Source: Pseudocercospora fijiensis CIRAD86 (lineage: Eukaryota > Ascomycota > Dothideomycetes > Mycosphaerellales > Mycosphaerellaceae). Taken from it: DNA of 64,000 nucleotides. Position 1 is the stretch's first letter, and each line of letters begins with the position of its first letter. The position numbers and the translations under genes are program-made. Below are positions 48,354-59,270 of the stretch, in pieces. The notes beneath the pieces were generated by a model. That model saw only the letters and a program-made list of their open reading frames with translations. It did not search any database and was not told the origin of the DNA. The DNA lies in contig NW_006921536.1 in the NCBI RefSeq assembly GCF_000340215.1, positions 5,836,594 through 5,900,593 on the forward strand, given 5' to 3'.

Positions 48354-49837
48354 TAGAGTACTCTCTACGAGCTATACTACGAAGATACCCTCTATAGCCT
48401 TCGCGAAGTAGTCTTAATAACTCGCTATACTCTATATACCGCTAAGGACGCATTTAATAGTAAAGTCGGTATCTATACTAAGGTTAGTCTCGCCTTTATC
48501 CCTTTAACGCGCCGCCCGTTATATACTAACCTAAGTAGGTTTATATCTGCGGCGCGACTTTGTCTATATATAGCTTCGCCGTCTGCGTTACTTTTAGTCT
48601 CCTCCGTACTAGTAAGAAAGTTCTATAGGAACTGCGAAGATACCCTCCGCGGCCTTCGCGAAGTAGTCTTAATAACTCGCTATACTCTATATACCGCTAA
48701 GGACGCATTTAATAGCAAAGTCGGTATCTATATAAAGGTTAGTCTCGCCTTTACCCCTTTAACGCGCCGCCCGTTATATACTAACCTAAGTAGGTTTATA
48801 TCTACGGCGCGACTTTGTCTATACGTAGCTTCGCCGTCCGCGTTACTTTTAGTCTCCTCCGTACTAGTAAGAAAGTTCTATAGGAACCGTAAAGATACCC
48901 TCCGCGGCCTTCGCGAAGTAGTCTTAATAACTCGCTATACTCTATATACCGCTAAGGACGCATTTAATAGCAAAGTCGGCATCTATACGAAGGTTAGTCT
49001 CGCCTTTATCCCTTTAACGCGCCGCCCGTTATATACTAACCTAAGTAGGTTTATATCTATAGCGCGACTTTGTCTATATATAGCTTCGCCGTCCGCGTTA
49101 CTTTTAGTCTCCTCCGTACTAGTAAGAAAGTTCTATAGGAACAGTTAAAGCGCCTTATCGCCGGTAGCTTAGTCGTTCTTATACTAATAAATAATAAGTT
49201 CGTATCTCGCGCTATTATCGCTACTATTGCCGCTCGACTACTAGAGGGACTTTAGTAGAATCTACCTAAGCCTAATCTCGCCTTTGCCTATCCCGAGGAG
49301 TTAGAGCTAGATTCTACTATAGAATATCTTATAGTAGAGGACCGTAGCGGACTTTTCGAAGCTAATCGGCATACCTTACTTAGCCTTTAGCGTATAATAT
49401 GCGAGGGTTTCCCCTTATTAGAGTACCTCGTTAGTATATAGCCTTATATTTCGGCGCCTAAGTATATTAAAGTATAGCCGAAGCGAGATCTAAGCTCTAT
49501 CCTAGTTAATAACTCTAACGAGAGCTTCGAGAATATTAATATAGTTAAGCACTAGCCTTCTAAGCCTAATAGTGCTCTAGACGCCTCCTAACTAGAAGCG
49601 CTCTATCGTATTCTAACGGCGCGTCTTGCTATTATTTAAGGCCTACCCGGTACTAGCAAGACCTATATCTCTATATAAGCTATTAAAGTAATACTCGAGA
49701 ACTAGAATAAGGGAGATCTACTAATAATTATCGCTTGTTAGACTAACTACGCTATCGACTAGTTTTTATATTATATCGCTATATTCGAGGAAGAATTTGT
49801 ACGTCTTAGTAGTCGTAGTAAGGACAAGGATGTCGTT
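48354..49837 (+). pseudogene. NFX1-type SF1 helicase relic, fragment
   Basis: The plus strand reads EDTL-x-x-LREVVLITRYTLY, KDAFNSKVGIYTKV, (after a presumed 56-bp intron) VRVTFSLLRTSKKVL, LKRLIAGSLVVL, PEELELDSTIEYLIVEDRSG, ANRHTLLSLQRIICEGFPLLEYLVS, DLSSILVNN and ALDASQLEALYRILTARLAII. Walker A at 49640-49663 reads GLPGTSKT (from GPPGTGKT), followed by IIIAC-x-TNYAID-x-F. These match fungal UPF1/ZNFX1-like SF1 helicases with NFX1-type zinc fingers. The N-terminal end is cut by satellite at 48353. The C-terminal end is cut by hairpin repeats just after RSKDKDVVK, so most motor motifs are absent. Confidence 0.85.
48381..49142 (+). repeat. 255-bp tandem triplication inside the SF1 helicase relic
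   Basis: GAAGATACCC starts at 48381 and 48636 (AAAGATACCC at 48891), giving a period of 255. The unit spans the EDTL...KKVL coding part, including a presumed 56-bp intron (third unit: 49028-49083). The spliced length would be 199 nt, not a multiple of three, so the triplication breaks the frame. Confidence 0.9.
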
Positions 49838-49950
49838 AAGCCGCTTCGTTAGGATGCGACGAAGCGCTTCTAGTTAGTAAGCCGCTTCGTTAGGATGCGA
49901 CGAAGCGCTTCTAGTTAGTAAGCCGCTTCGCTAGGATACGACGAAGCGCT
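49838..49950. repeat. 41-bp hairpin repeat, three tandem units
   Basis: AAGCCGCTTCGTT starts at 49838 and 49879, and AAGCCGCTTCGCT at 49920. Each unit folds as GCTTCGT...ACGAAGC with a short GATGCG-like loop. The array replaces the helicase C-terminal part. Confidence 0.85.
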
Positions 49951-49965
49951 TAAGAAACATTAAAG

Positions 49966-50042
49966 TAAGAAGGCGTTTGTATTCTAAGTCGTATCTCGAC
50001 CGCGCCCGCGTTTAGCTAATTAGCTATAACTAGCGATATAGC
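49966..50042. repeat. Fragment of the 273-bp satellite
   Basis: AAGGCGTTTGTATTCTAAGT, CGTATCTCGACCGCGCCCGC and TAGCTAATTAGCTATAACTA match the end and start of satellite units at 47.7-48.3 kb. Confidence 0.8.
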
Positions 50043-50045
50043 CCT

Positions 50046-50080
50046 CGCTCCGTTAGAACGCGACGGAGCGCTTCCGGTTA
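50046..50080. repeat. Fourth, diverged hairpin unit
   Basis: CGCTCCGTTAGAACGCGACG followed by GAGCGCTTCCGGTTA. The stem reads GCTCCGT/ACGGAGC where the 41-bp units have GCTTCGT/ACGAAGC, so both arms changed together. Confidence 0.7.
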
Positions 50081-50422
50081 AGAAATATACGAGGTACGCA
50101 TTCCCCTACCCCTTACCCTCCGGTTCCGTAAGTAGGGATTTACCTGTCTTCTTAGCTATACTTTTAGTCTTATATTAAGTATACGAGGTACCCTTTCCCG
50201 AAATCTAGCTAACCTGTCTGCCCGATATTAATTAAACATTATTAGAACCTAGCTAACTATCTAATTAAATAGCCTTCCTTCGCTATTACGGAAGGCTACT
50301 ACGAACCTTACCTCGTATCTCGTATTACTCCGCCTATCGCCTAGTAAGGACTTTTACCTTTAATAATAGACCTACCTATAATACTCTTTAGGTTTACTTA
50401 TCCTATAGTCCGATAGAGGAAT

Positions 50423-50487
50423 AACTTAAAACTTTTAGTACGTACCTAAAACGCCTAGTTTTAGGTACGTACCTAAAGTTTTAAGTT
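50423..50487. repeat. Double-palindrome element, family 2, extended
   Basis: AACTTAAAACTTTTAGTACG and its inverse TACCTAAAGTTTTAAGTT bracket an inner TACGTACCTAAAA/TTTTAGGTACGTA pair. It is the first member of family 2, upstream of the 1,658-codon frame. Confidence 0.8.
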
Positions 50488-50637
50488 GTTTACGGTATCC
50501 TTTAATTGCTAGACTTTAGGTTTTGCAACGTCTACGGAAAGGCCGTAGGTAGTATACGAACCTGCTCGTACGTACTACTTTATACGCAAAATATACTACG
50601 CTACTATTCCTTGCTCTCTTATATATAAAATGCATCG

Positions 50638-50661
50638 CTAGAAAGGGGTAGCCCTTTCTAG
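50638..50661. repeat. Perfect 10-bp inverted repeat with 4-nt loop
   Basis: CTAGAAAGGG, loop GTAG, CCCTTTCTAG, about 106 bp upstream of the ATG at 50767. It could be a 5'-leader hairpin or an operator-like site. Confidence 0.7.
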
Positions 50662-51500
50662 TATTAGTAGTTTCTGCGAGATAGAACTACTACCTCCTCG
50701 AATTCTATACTTATTAGCGCGGCTTATATATAAGCTTTGCCCTCCGCTATTAACGGAATTAATACGATGCCGCCTAAAGGATAGCGTAAGCTACTCGGTA
50801 CTAAAGAGGAAGAGCGGAAGAAGAAGGCTAAACGTACCGCGAGGAAGTTAGCGAGTACGGCTCTACGACGAGCCTAGAAGAAAGTATAGTAAGCCGAGTA
50901 AGACCTAGGCGTAGTATCTTCTTCGTCTGCGCTACTACTATATCTAGCCGCTATATCGTCTACCTCCTCGGCTACCTAACCTATCCCCTATATTAACCCT
51001 CTACTTTATAGCTAAATAGGCGTAGTAGGTAGTTAAACACTCTAGAGTTAGTACTATTCGGCTAGTTAGGGACGGCTACTTCTCCTAGTACTACGACTAC
51101 TACTACTCTCTTTATAAATAGCGCCGCGTATAAATACTAGAGATAGGCTATAGCTCCTCGCTACCTATATTAACTAGCTCGAGATCGACGATGTTATCGC
51201 GGTAGTCGATTAATTCGCTAGAGCTAACGCCGCTAGCTCTACTCTAAGGGATAGTACTTCTACGTCGCTTGTTTAACAATCGATCGTATAGGCTATCCCT
51301 ACCTATAACTAGCCTCGGTTAGCTATTCGGCGGGCTCCTCTACGTCCCCTTCTCCCTAAAATAGATAGTACTTAACTAGTATATCTATCTAATACTCTCC
51401 CTTCGTATATAGGTCCTCTTACCCTATATAGAATAGTTTACTATCCCGCTCCGATAGCTACTAGACCCCCTTCGTCCGCTATAGTACAATCCCTACTAGC

Positions 51501-51770
51501 GCTAGCTTCTATACTAGCGATATCTCCCGCGCTAGCTTCTATACTAGCGATACCTCCCTAGCTAGCTTCTATACTAGCGATATCTCCCGCGCTAGCTTCT
51601 ATACTAGCGATACCTCTCTAGCTAGCTTCTATACTAGCGATACCTCCCTAGCTAGCTTCTATACTAGCGATACCTCCCGCGCTAGCTTCTATACTAGCGA
51701 CGCCTTCCTAGCTAGCTTCTATACTAGCGACGCCTTCCTCGCTAGCTTCTATACTAGCGACGCCGCCTAA
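51501..51770 (+). repeat. 30-bp coding minisatellite, nine units
   Basis: GCTAGCTTCTATACTAGCGA begins every 30 bp from 51501 to 51741. In the gene frame it encodes a ten-residue unit, LASILAI followed by two variable residues and a variable joint. Units differ mostly by C/T and G/A in the last ten bases. Confidence 0.9.
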
Positions 51771-52046
51771 GCCTAACTCCTAAGGAAGCGTAGCTTATTC
51801 TTCCCTATTACTAGCTTCGAAGTCCGCTACTTAACCTACTTCGCCGACTTTTCGAAGAAGTCTCTCCTTCCCTCCTATTCTAGAGAGCCCCTCGTTACCT
51901 ACGACGCTGCCTAAGCTAGACTCCTAAGTAAGCGTAGCTTATTCTCCCCTATTACTAGCTTCGAAGTCCGCTACTTAACCTACTTCGCCGACTTCTTAAA
52001 GAAGTCTCTCCTTCCCTCCTATTCTAGAGAGCCCCTTGTTACCTAC
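51759..52046 (+). repeat. 144-bp coding tandem duplication, two units
   Basis: GACGCCGCCT at 51759 and GACGCTGCCT at 51903 start two units of 144 bp (48 residues) sharing SVAYS, LLLASKSAT and RSLSFPPILES. The length keeps the frame. Confidence 0.9.
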
Positions 52047-55000
52047 TTTAAGAGACGGGACGAATTAACTACTAGCCTTAGTATAGCGTAGTCGACCGAT
52101 CGTAAGCGCGAGTATATCTAAGTCTAATTCTAGAGATAGTATTCCTAGCCCTAGCTTAAGGCGAAGCCCGTCTAGATTAAGAGATAGCATTACTAGGTCT
52201 AATTTAAGAGAGAGCTTATAAAAGCCTCGTCCTAGAGCTTAGCTATTATAGCTATAACGCGGGCTCCTACTATGTATCCGGCTAAATCCTAGAGGGCGTA
52301 ACCCGCGCCCTACCTTACTAGAACCTCTACTACCGCTACGACCTACGCTACCGCGAGGTCGGTAGGGTCGAGACGATAATAGCGACGTTACGCTCGAAAG
52401 CTCGCGAGCACCTTCGGTAACTAGTAGTTTAATCTAATCGGATTTAAGTAGTCCTTCGAGTAGCGACGCTAGGGTTAATTCCGACGAGGAACTAGATAAC
52501 CTACCTATTATATCGACCCCTTATAGTCGGATAGTACTTTACTAAGCGCTCGCTATAGATAGTTACTCTTATAAGTATTCCTAAGACTAGGATACGGACG
52601 CGGAAGAAGAGGAGCCGATACCGCCTAAAGTTATACTCGTAGAATTTATTACTAAAGGCACTACCGCTACCTTCGCCTAAAGTTAACTTTACTAGCTTCC
52701 AGATATACTTATATATATCGTAGAGTATAGCAAGCTCCCGACGTATATATACGAGTAGCTCTAAGGCGTCGACTAGCGTAGACTCCTCGCCGGGTAGGTT
52801 AACGGAATACCTTCTATAGTCCTATTACTCGAGAAGTCGTACCTTATATCTACTAATTAGCTATTTTATATTACTCGATACTAGGATATTAACGCACTTC
52901 TCCTCCCTATAACCTTACTTGCGATCTATAGAGCCGGTATTCGGTTATTCTATACGCCTCGCTTTATAAAGACTATTACTTATAAGTAGTATATACTAGT
53001 AGGCCGCTCTCCGATACGACCCGAACGCTATAAGTATATACGGATCGCGACTAGACTCGATACTTCTAGATTTAATACGTACCTCTTCTTCCCTAACCTT
53101 CTACTCCTTAAAGCGAATCGAAATCGGAAGATCGACCGGTAACGTCGCTATTATATAAACAAGCGTAAACAGGCTTACTTTGTTAATACTATCCTTATTC
53201 CTACGCTTCGCGATACTTATCCTTCTCGAGTGCTCGTATATTATCCCCTATCCTTTTAGTAAGTATATAATCGCGTATACGCTCGATAGAAATAAGGCGT
53301 AGAAGGTAATAATCGTAACGTTAGTAAAATCTCTTACGATATTATAGATCCGCTACTAGTAAATTAAGACCCTATAGTCGACGTAGCTATACTACGACTA
53401 TATTGTTTATAGTAGGGTATCGAACGTCGGTTACGTCGAGACTTAGATATATATTAGCGGCGTATAGAACTAGTTATTATATAGTATAGGACTAAAATCC
53501 GTCTAGAGGTATAGACTCCCCTAGAGCTTAAAAAACTCCTTAATTAGTCCCTCGAGCGCTAGTTTAACCCTATATATCGTAATATAGACCGCGCTTAGTT
53601 CGACCTCGCGTAGGAAGACATCCCTACTAGACTAGTAGTCGAAGACGTAGTAGTATCTCTACTTATCGCCCTTTACCGGATAGCCTATAGTATTGCGAAG
53701 ACTAGCGGCCTTAATATCGAGTATCCTTAAGTATACTAGTAGTTTAGTATATAAGAGGCTTATAGTATCCGAGGCAAACTACTCCGTAAGTTTATAGAGC
53801 GGCTTAGTAGTATCGGCTTCTTTTAAGGATATAATATATCGAAGGATTTCTTCGCATCTATTAACCGAACGGTAGAACCTATTTTTAGTTAGTTAATACT
53901 ACCGCTTCTTGCATTCTCCTAGTCTACTATCGACTAGGTAGCTATCGTTACTTCCCTTATTGCCTAAGACACTATATTTCGCCGAGCTCGTATCTTAGAC
54001 GCCTTTAAAGCGGAAATTATATAGGCGTATAATACGCTAGATAGCTACGCCTCGAGTACTGTTCCCTTTAGCGTACGAAGAGAGGTTCGCACTTACTAGG
54101 ACCTACTTTATTAGCCTAATCTGCCTATAACTCGCCTAAGCCTAACTAAGGGAGCAGATAGGCGTCGTACTTACTAGCCTTTCTTCGTACTCGAGAGTAA
54201 GCACGTCGTCGACTTTATACGTTTGTAGTTAAACCGCTAGCTCTTTATAATATATATAGTCCTTTCGTAAAGGTCCGTTAACGTAGGCGTAAATACCGCC
54301 TAACTCGATCGTATAACCCGCGCTATTAAGGAAGCCTCTACGTCGGCAATACTTAATATACTATTCGACTTACTAACTACGACCTATAATAGTAGTTCCT
54401 TTAGTATAAAGTATAGACTCTCTCGTAATCGTTACGACTAGTTAGGTATAGGCGATAGAGAGTAGGAAGGAAGTCGTCGGGGTTTAAATATTATAGTAAG
54501 CCTCCGTACTACGTACGCCGCCTAGCTCCTAGCCGATCTCTTTAACTAGGTTTAACTACGCTTCTATACTACCGCGCTCTAGTAGACCGCCTATACTACC
54601 GACTTCCTCTATAGCTAGCTCTAAGCTACCGGTTCGGGAAGGCTAGAGTAAGCTTTCTATAACTATATAAAGGAGACGATCGACTAATTCGTTACTACCT
54701 ACTAAACATATCGAGTAGTATATAGGGAGCGTAAGGGTAACGACTTAGAAGAGGATAATAACTCGGATTAGTACCTAGGCATCGTTAAATAGGCGCTTTA
54801 GCGATTAAGCTAGATATATAGATACCGCTATACTAGCTATATACTCTATATACTCTTAAAGCCCGATAAGCGCTTAGGGGATTAGGTACGGTTACGCTAC
54901 TTCTTCTTAGAGGAAGTTACTGATAAAGAGAGAGCCGGTCTCTATAGCTTTTCGTACGACCTCGTATATCGGATAATAGGCGGGAGACCTAATATTGTCG

Positions 55001-55748
55001 TCGCCCGGGGCGGTAGTAGTAATGCTATAAAAGGCGGCTTTACCTTATTTACTGCTATCTAGTAAACCTGCCTTTAGCTACTCTTTAACTAGGACGACGG
55101 TTTTCGCCGCGATAGCTAGGAACGCCGACTATAGCGTAGATAGGCGAGGTACTGTTTCGACGTACTTGCCTTACTTAGTCGGGATTACTTAGACATTACA
55201 TAATAGTTTAAGTATAGCATAGGGCGTTATATAATAAATTAGATACGCATCCTCCCTACTTACGATAAAAGCAAAATCTATTAAGCCGTTCGATAGAAGA
55301 AAATACCTAGTACTACCGCTTAATATAAGGTAAAGTAGGTAGCCGCCGTCCTAGTTAGCGCAAGTAACCTTATCTAGAATAGCACTATCTCGTAGTATTA
55401 GTCGCTTGTTAGTACCGTAAAAAAGAAGAACTAACTTTATATAATATACCGCTATACTCCTAATCTGCTCCGTAATTAAGGATAGTAGATAATTAGCGAA
55501 GATCTTATTAACTACTTTATAGCGATACGATAGATTTAGCGACTAAGAGGGCTAGATAATAGTAACTCTACGTCTACCGACGACGACGATAACGACGAGT
55601 AGATTCCGTCGCGAAATAGTAAGGTAAGGCTAGCCGAATACTAGGTATAGCTGCCGCTTAATACGGCTACTAGATAGCGCCGATAATAGCAAAAACTTCG
55701 GGCGTACGCCTAAAACCGTAGTTATATAATAAGTGTACACTAATAAAG

Positions 55749-55803
55749 AAACTTTAGGTGCGCACCTATTTAATACGTAGAATAGGTATATACCTAAAGT
55801 TCC
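55749..55803. repeat. Double-palindrome element, family 2
   Basis: AAACTTTAGGTGCGCACCTA, a spacer, then TAGGTATATACCTAAAGTT. It begins six bases after the stop codon of the 1,658-codon frame. Confidence 0.85.
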
Positions 55804-56514
55804 TTTATATACGTACAGTCTCTATAACATTTAATCGTATAGTTAAAGAAGTAGATATAGGCCGGTTAACTAAGTAGATAGCGCTTAAATAAGATTAAAT
55901 AGCGAGCGACTAGCGTACTACTAAATAAATAGATAGCCTATTATATATAATAGCGTATAATCTAGGTTTATTGCTTTATCGACTTTGCTAGACTAGCGTC
56001 GAGAATAATAGGATTCTATTATACTATTATTATTCTATATGCTTAGAATAACAAAATTGCTATATAGTACTAACCTCTCTTTATCCGGAAGCTATACTAT
56101 GCTATTAGAGATAGAGCCTCGTAGTATAGGTAGAAATCTCGACCTATAAAGTCGGAAATTAGCATCTCGGAAGAGGCGTTCTCTACTACTATATATAGCG
56201 ATTTACATTCACTCGGAGCTGTAGAACACCGCTAGATATTCTATTACACTATCTACTTAATATATAGATTACTATAGCTCTTAACCCTTATATATACTAT
56301 AGGATTATCGAGGACGATAACGAGGTAGACTAACTTTACTTAATAGGCCCTAAATTCTTTATATAGTTAACTACTTAAGGAACGAAATTATTACGTAGTT
56401 ATATAAGCTAGAAGGACTATAATTGATTAAATAAAGACGTTGTTACTTATTTATATGCTTATATAATTATTTATGTAATTTAATATTGCGGAGACTGTTT
56501 CTATAATCGTAGTA
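55804..56514. other. Intergenic between convergent genes; nothing recognised
   Basis: AT-rich, no conserved frame, no palindrome. It may contain the terminators of the two convergent frames. Confidence 0.5.
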
Positions 56515-58098
56515 TTATATACCTAATCTAAGAATATTACCTTTAAGTAGCGTAGGGTTCTCTTCCTCTATCGACACTTTACGTAGAGTAGCTGTATCCT
56601 CTTCTATTACTAGTAGCTCGCGTTCCTTCGCTATACTTAGTCGCTATAGTACGACGAGCGTAATATCGTTATCGTACGCCTCCTCCCCCTCTAGAAGTTC
56701 GATTAGGGTTATGTCTGCTATACCGTTCGCTAGGTAGGCGATGCTATAGCGCTACTAATATATAATCGTTCCTAAGACTTTAACGTTACCTTTAAGGTTA
56801 AATGCCCCGATTCCGATCTCGTACTCTATCTCGCTATATAGCAGTTTAAGGTTATAGCGAAGCGCCTTAATATCCGCTATCGTAACGTTAAAGTCCGGTA
56901 GATAGTAATAAACTAAGAAGCGATGCTATATTAATAGCTAAGTTTTCTTATCGAGTCTATACCGAGTATAACGCTTAAGGCTAAATATACCTTTAGTCTT
57001 ATTACCTAGATCGGTAACAATCTAATATAAATACTAGTGCTTCCTATAATCCGGCGACCGTAGCTACGCCGCGCGAGAAACTAGAATATTATATATAAAA
57101 CCGCCGTATACGAGTGCGACCGATATTAAGTAAAATCTAGTATACGCCGCTAATCTATCCGCACTTTGCTATATATCTTTTAACTACCGCCGATCCTTAT
57201 CTCGTATATCCTAGAGTCTAGAACGTAAGGTCTATATAAACCGGAAATATACGAGGGCGACGTCGTAGAGTCGTAGAGGTACTAACGCCGAGCTACGATA
57301 CCCGAAGAATGTATTATAATAACTTAAGTAGAGGTTGTCTACGAGGTGCTTAACGAACAGTAATTAGTCGTATATAGACCGCGACTACTACCTTAGTACA
57401 CTCTCCGAGCTTAAGTTAATATATTCGTCGAGCCTCCTTTAACTACGTTCTCTATCGTATAGGTAAAGGTTATTCCCGAGACTATATAGCGGTCTAAATG
57501 CGGCTAATAATTGTGCTATCGTACTAGGCCTACTATTATTATAGCTACTCGTATTAATTAATACCTTATAAGACGTCTCCTATAGTATATTCTCGGGCGT
57601 CGGCGCTAGCCGCTAAGAATAATAAGGTAGTAAGCAACTACCCTATATAATCGAGAGTATACGGATATATATCGTTAAACTCCGTACCGGTAACAACGAG
57701 AAGTAGCGTTTACGCTTCTTAATAGGTAAAGGAGGATCCGACTTTATCTTAATTACGACCTCGCTAAACCGGAGACTAGGCCGTATACTCGCTATTGCTA
57801 TCCGAACCGCTTCGTCGCCGTAGTTAGTAAGTATAGGTATATATAATAAGGGTCGCAATTCGGGACTACCGTTAATATAGAGAGCGACTAGGACCGCCGT
57901 ATATATCTAATCCTACGCGATAGTTCGAGTCTAACTATCGATACCGAACCCCGCCGGCTAGCGCTTATATTATATCTACTACTCCCTATCTATACTATAG
58001 TTATAAGCAACCTAGACTTTATAGTCTCTATGCCTAACGTTTACTAGGTAGCGTAGGATTTAATCCTTTAGCTCGATCGATAGTTCGGAGAATAACAT
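56515..58098 (-). pseudogene. Unidentified 527-codon reading frame, F-box-like N-terminus
   Basis: ATG at 58098-58096 and TAA at 56517-56515 are in one register (527 codons) with only RIP-type stops between. The N-terminus MLFSELSIELKD-x-ILRYLVN resembles an F-box start (LP-x-EL...IL-x-L), but this is weak. The longest open part (57858-57643) reads PILTNYGDEAVRIAIASIRP and GGGxx-free basic stretches such as PPLPIKKRKRYFSLLP. Later blocks include GNNLYLYDRERS, LRLYDVALVYFRFI, YTRFYLISVALVYGGFIYN, DFNVTIADIKALRYNLKLLY and an acidic C-terminus with LIELLEGEEAYDNDITLVV. It is transcribed away from the third SNF2 gene. No confident function. Confidence 0.6.
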
Positions 58099-58509
58099 CC
58101 TCGCCTTAATTAGATAGTAGTATAAGGTTGTTATAGTAAGCAGTAATAATAAGCGTTTAATAGAACTTTAGGTACGTACCTAAAATTTCCTTACGTTATA
58201 CCTTATATAACCTTATATAACCTTATAGGCTATTACCTAATACTAGTACGGGTAAGCGTTAAAAGCAAATATCGCTATTAGACGCGGGATATACCGCTAG
58301 CGGCAAACACGTAGTCCGTACGTAATACAACTTTTCTTCTTTTATAAACCTACTCCCTCTTCTTAACTTAAACATTAATATTAACCTTCTGTAGCACTTA
58401 CTATTACTAGCACTAGAATAGGTGCATACCTAAAGTTTCTTTAAAAATACTAACAGTTAAACTATTTTCGAAAGAAATATATTACTATAATCGCGAAAAA
58501 ACTGTAGCT
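58099..58509. promoter_or_regulatory. Divergent intergenic region with two family 2 palindromes
   Basis: It separates the minus-strand 527-codon frame from SNF2c. It holds GAACTTTAGGTACGTACCTA (58163-58188 with AAATTT) and ATAGGTGCATACCTAAAGTT (58417-58438). It is a probable shared promoter. No conserved TATATAAATT module like those at 12-22 kb was seen. Confidence 0.5.
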
Positions 58510-59073
58510 ATAAGTTCCCTACTTATTCCTAGCGCGCGCAAGCGTAAATTAGGCACTAGTCCGCTAAGCGACCCGCCCTAAACCCCGACGTCTACTACTA
58601 AGAAGTAGTATATCCTACTACTTAGCCTCGGCGATCCTTCCCCGAAAGAGTCGCTAGTAAAGAAGGCTAAGACCGCTAATACGCCTAAGAAGTTAACTAA
58701 AGCTAAGTAGGACAAGACTATCGGTATAGAGATAGACTAAGATAAGCTTAACCTAGCCGAGTAGAGGTTTAAGGAAGGTCGCGTTAATAGCTTTAAGGAT
58801 ATTATAGACAAGACCCGCGGCGTAGTAACGGCCCTATCCTATAGTTAAGGTGTCTATATAGCCGCCTACTCCGCTAGATCTATTAAGAACGAGACTACCG
58901 TAGGAGCTATAGAGATCCTAGTCGGCGACTAGTTCGTACGTATAATAGCGAAGCTCGAGCTAGCGTTTAAGTATTTCTACTTATATCGCGTCGTAAGTAT
59001 AATAGGCCTAAGTATACCCTCTTTTTTTATTCTTTTTTTCCTTTACCGTTATATCGATTCTACTTAAAAGATA

Positions 59074-59270
59074 AAACTTTAGGTATGCACCTATTCTGCG
59101 CGTTAAATAGGTATGTACCTAAAGTTTCCTTAAAACACTACGATTTAGGTATACGCCTTAAGTTAACTCTAAAGATAAAACTTTAGATATACACCTATTC
59201 TATATATTAAATAGGTACGTACCTAAAGTTTCTTCGAAGGTTTATAATTTAGGTATATGCCTAAAGTTTC
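59074..59270. repeat. Cluster of family 2 palindromes in SNF2c intron 1
   Basis: Two complete 54-55-bp elements (59074-59127, 59177-59231), each AAACTTTAGRTATRCACCTA, spacer, then the inverse, and two half elements (about 59143-59166 and 59249-59270), all inside intron 58993-59315. Confidence 0.9.

Larger units (their letters stand above)
50081..50766 (+). promoter_or_regulatory. Upstream region of the 1,658-codon frame
   Basis: This stretch without a gene has noticeably more CpA/TpG than average. It holds an inverted repeat AGCCTTCC/GGAAGGCT (50271-50297), the palindrome 50423-50487, TATA-like TATATATAAAATGC near 50620 and TATATATAAGC near 50735, and a perfect hairpin at 50638-50661. Confidence 0.5.
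50767..55743 (+). pseudogene. Unidentified 1,658-codon reading frame
   Basis: ATG at 50767 opens a frame (MPPKG, RKLLGTKEEERKKKAKRTA) that stays in register to a double TAA at 55741 (4,974 nt, 1,658 codons). I see no frameshift or intron, only RIP-type TAG/TAA codons. The N-terminus is basic. Residues about 245-335 are a ten-residue repeat, and residues about 331-427 are a duplicated 48-residue unit. The middle is Ser/Pro-rich and acidic (DTDAEEEEPIPPK). The C-terminal 900 residues look globular (GIERRLRRDLDIY, LEKSYLI, LVVEDVVVSLLIAL, RYFFLEEVTDKERAGLYSFS, IIGGRPNIVVARGGSSNAIK). I recognise no family. Palindromes of family 2 sit on both sides. Confidence 0.65.

Noticed and set aside
51501..51770. 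CRISPR-like array of 30-bp repeats
   Set aside because: There are no unique spacers. The repeats are contiguous and code for a ten-residue motif inside a long frame.
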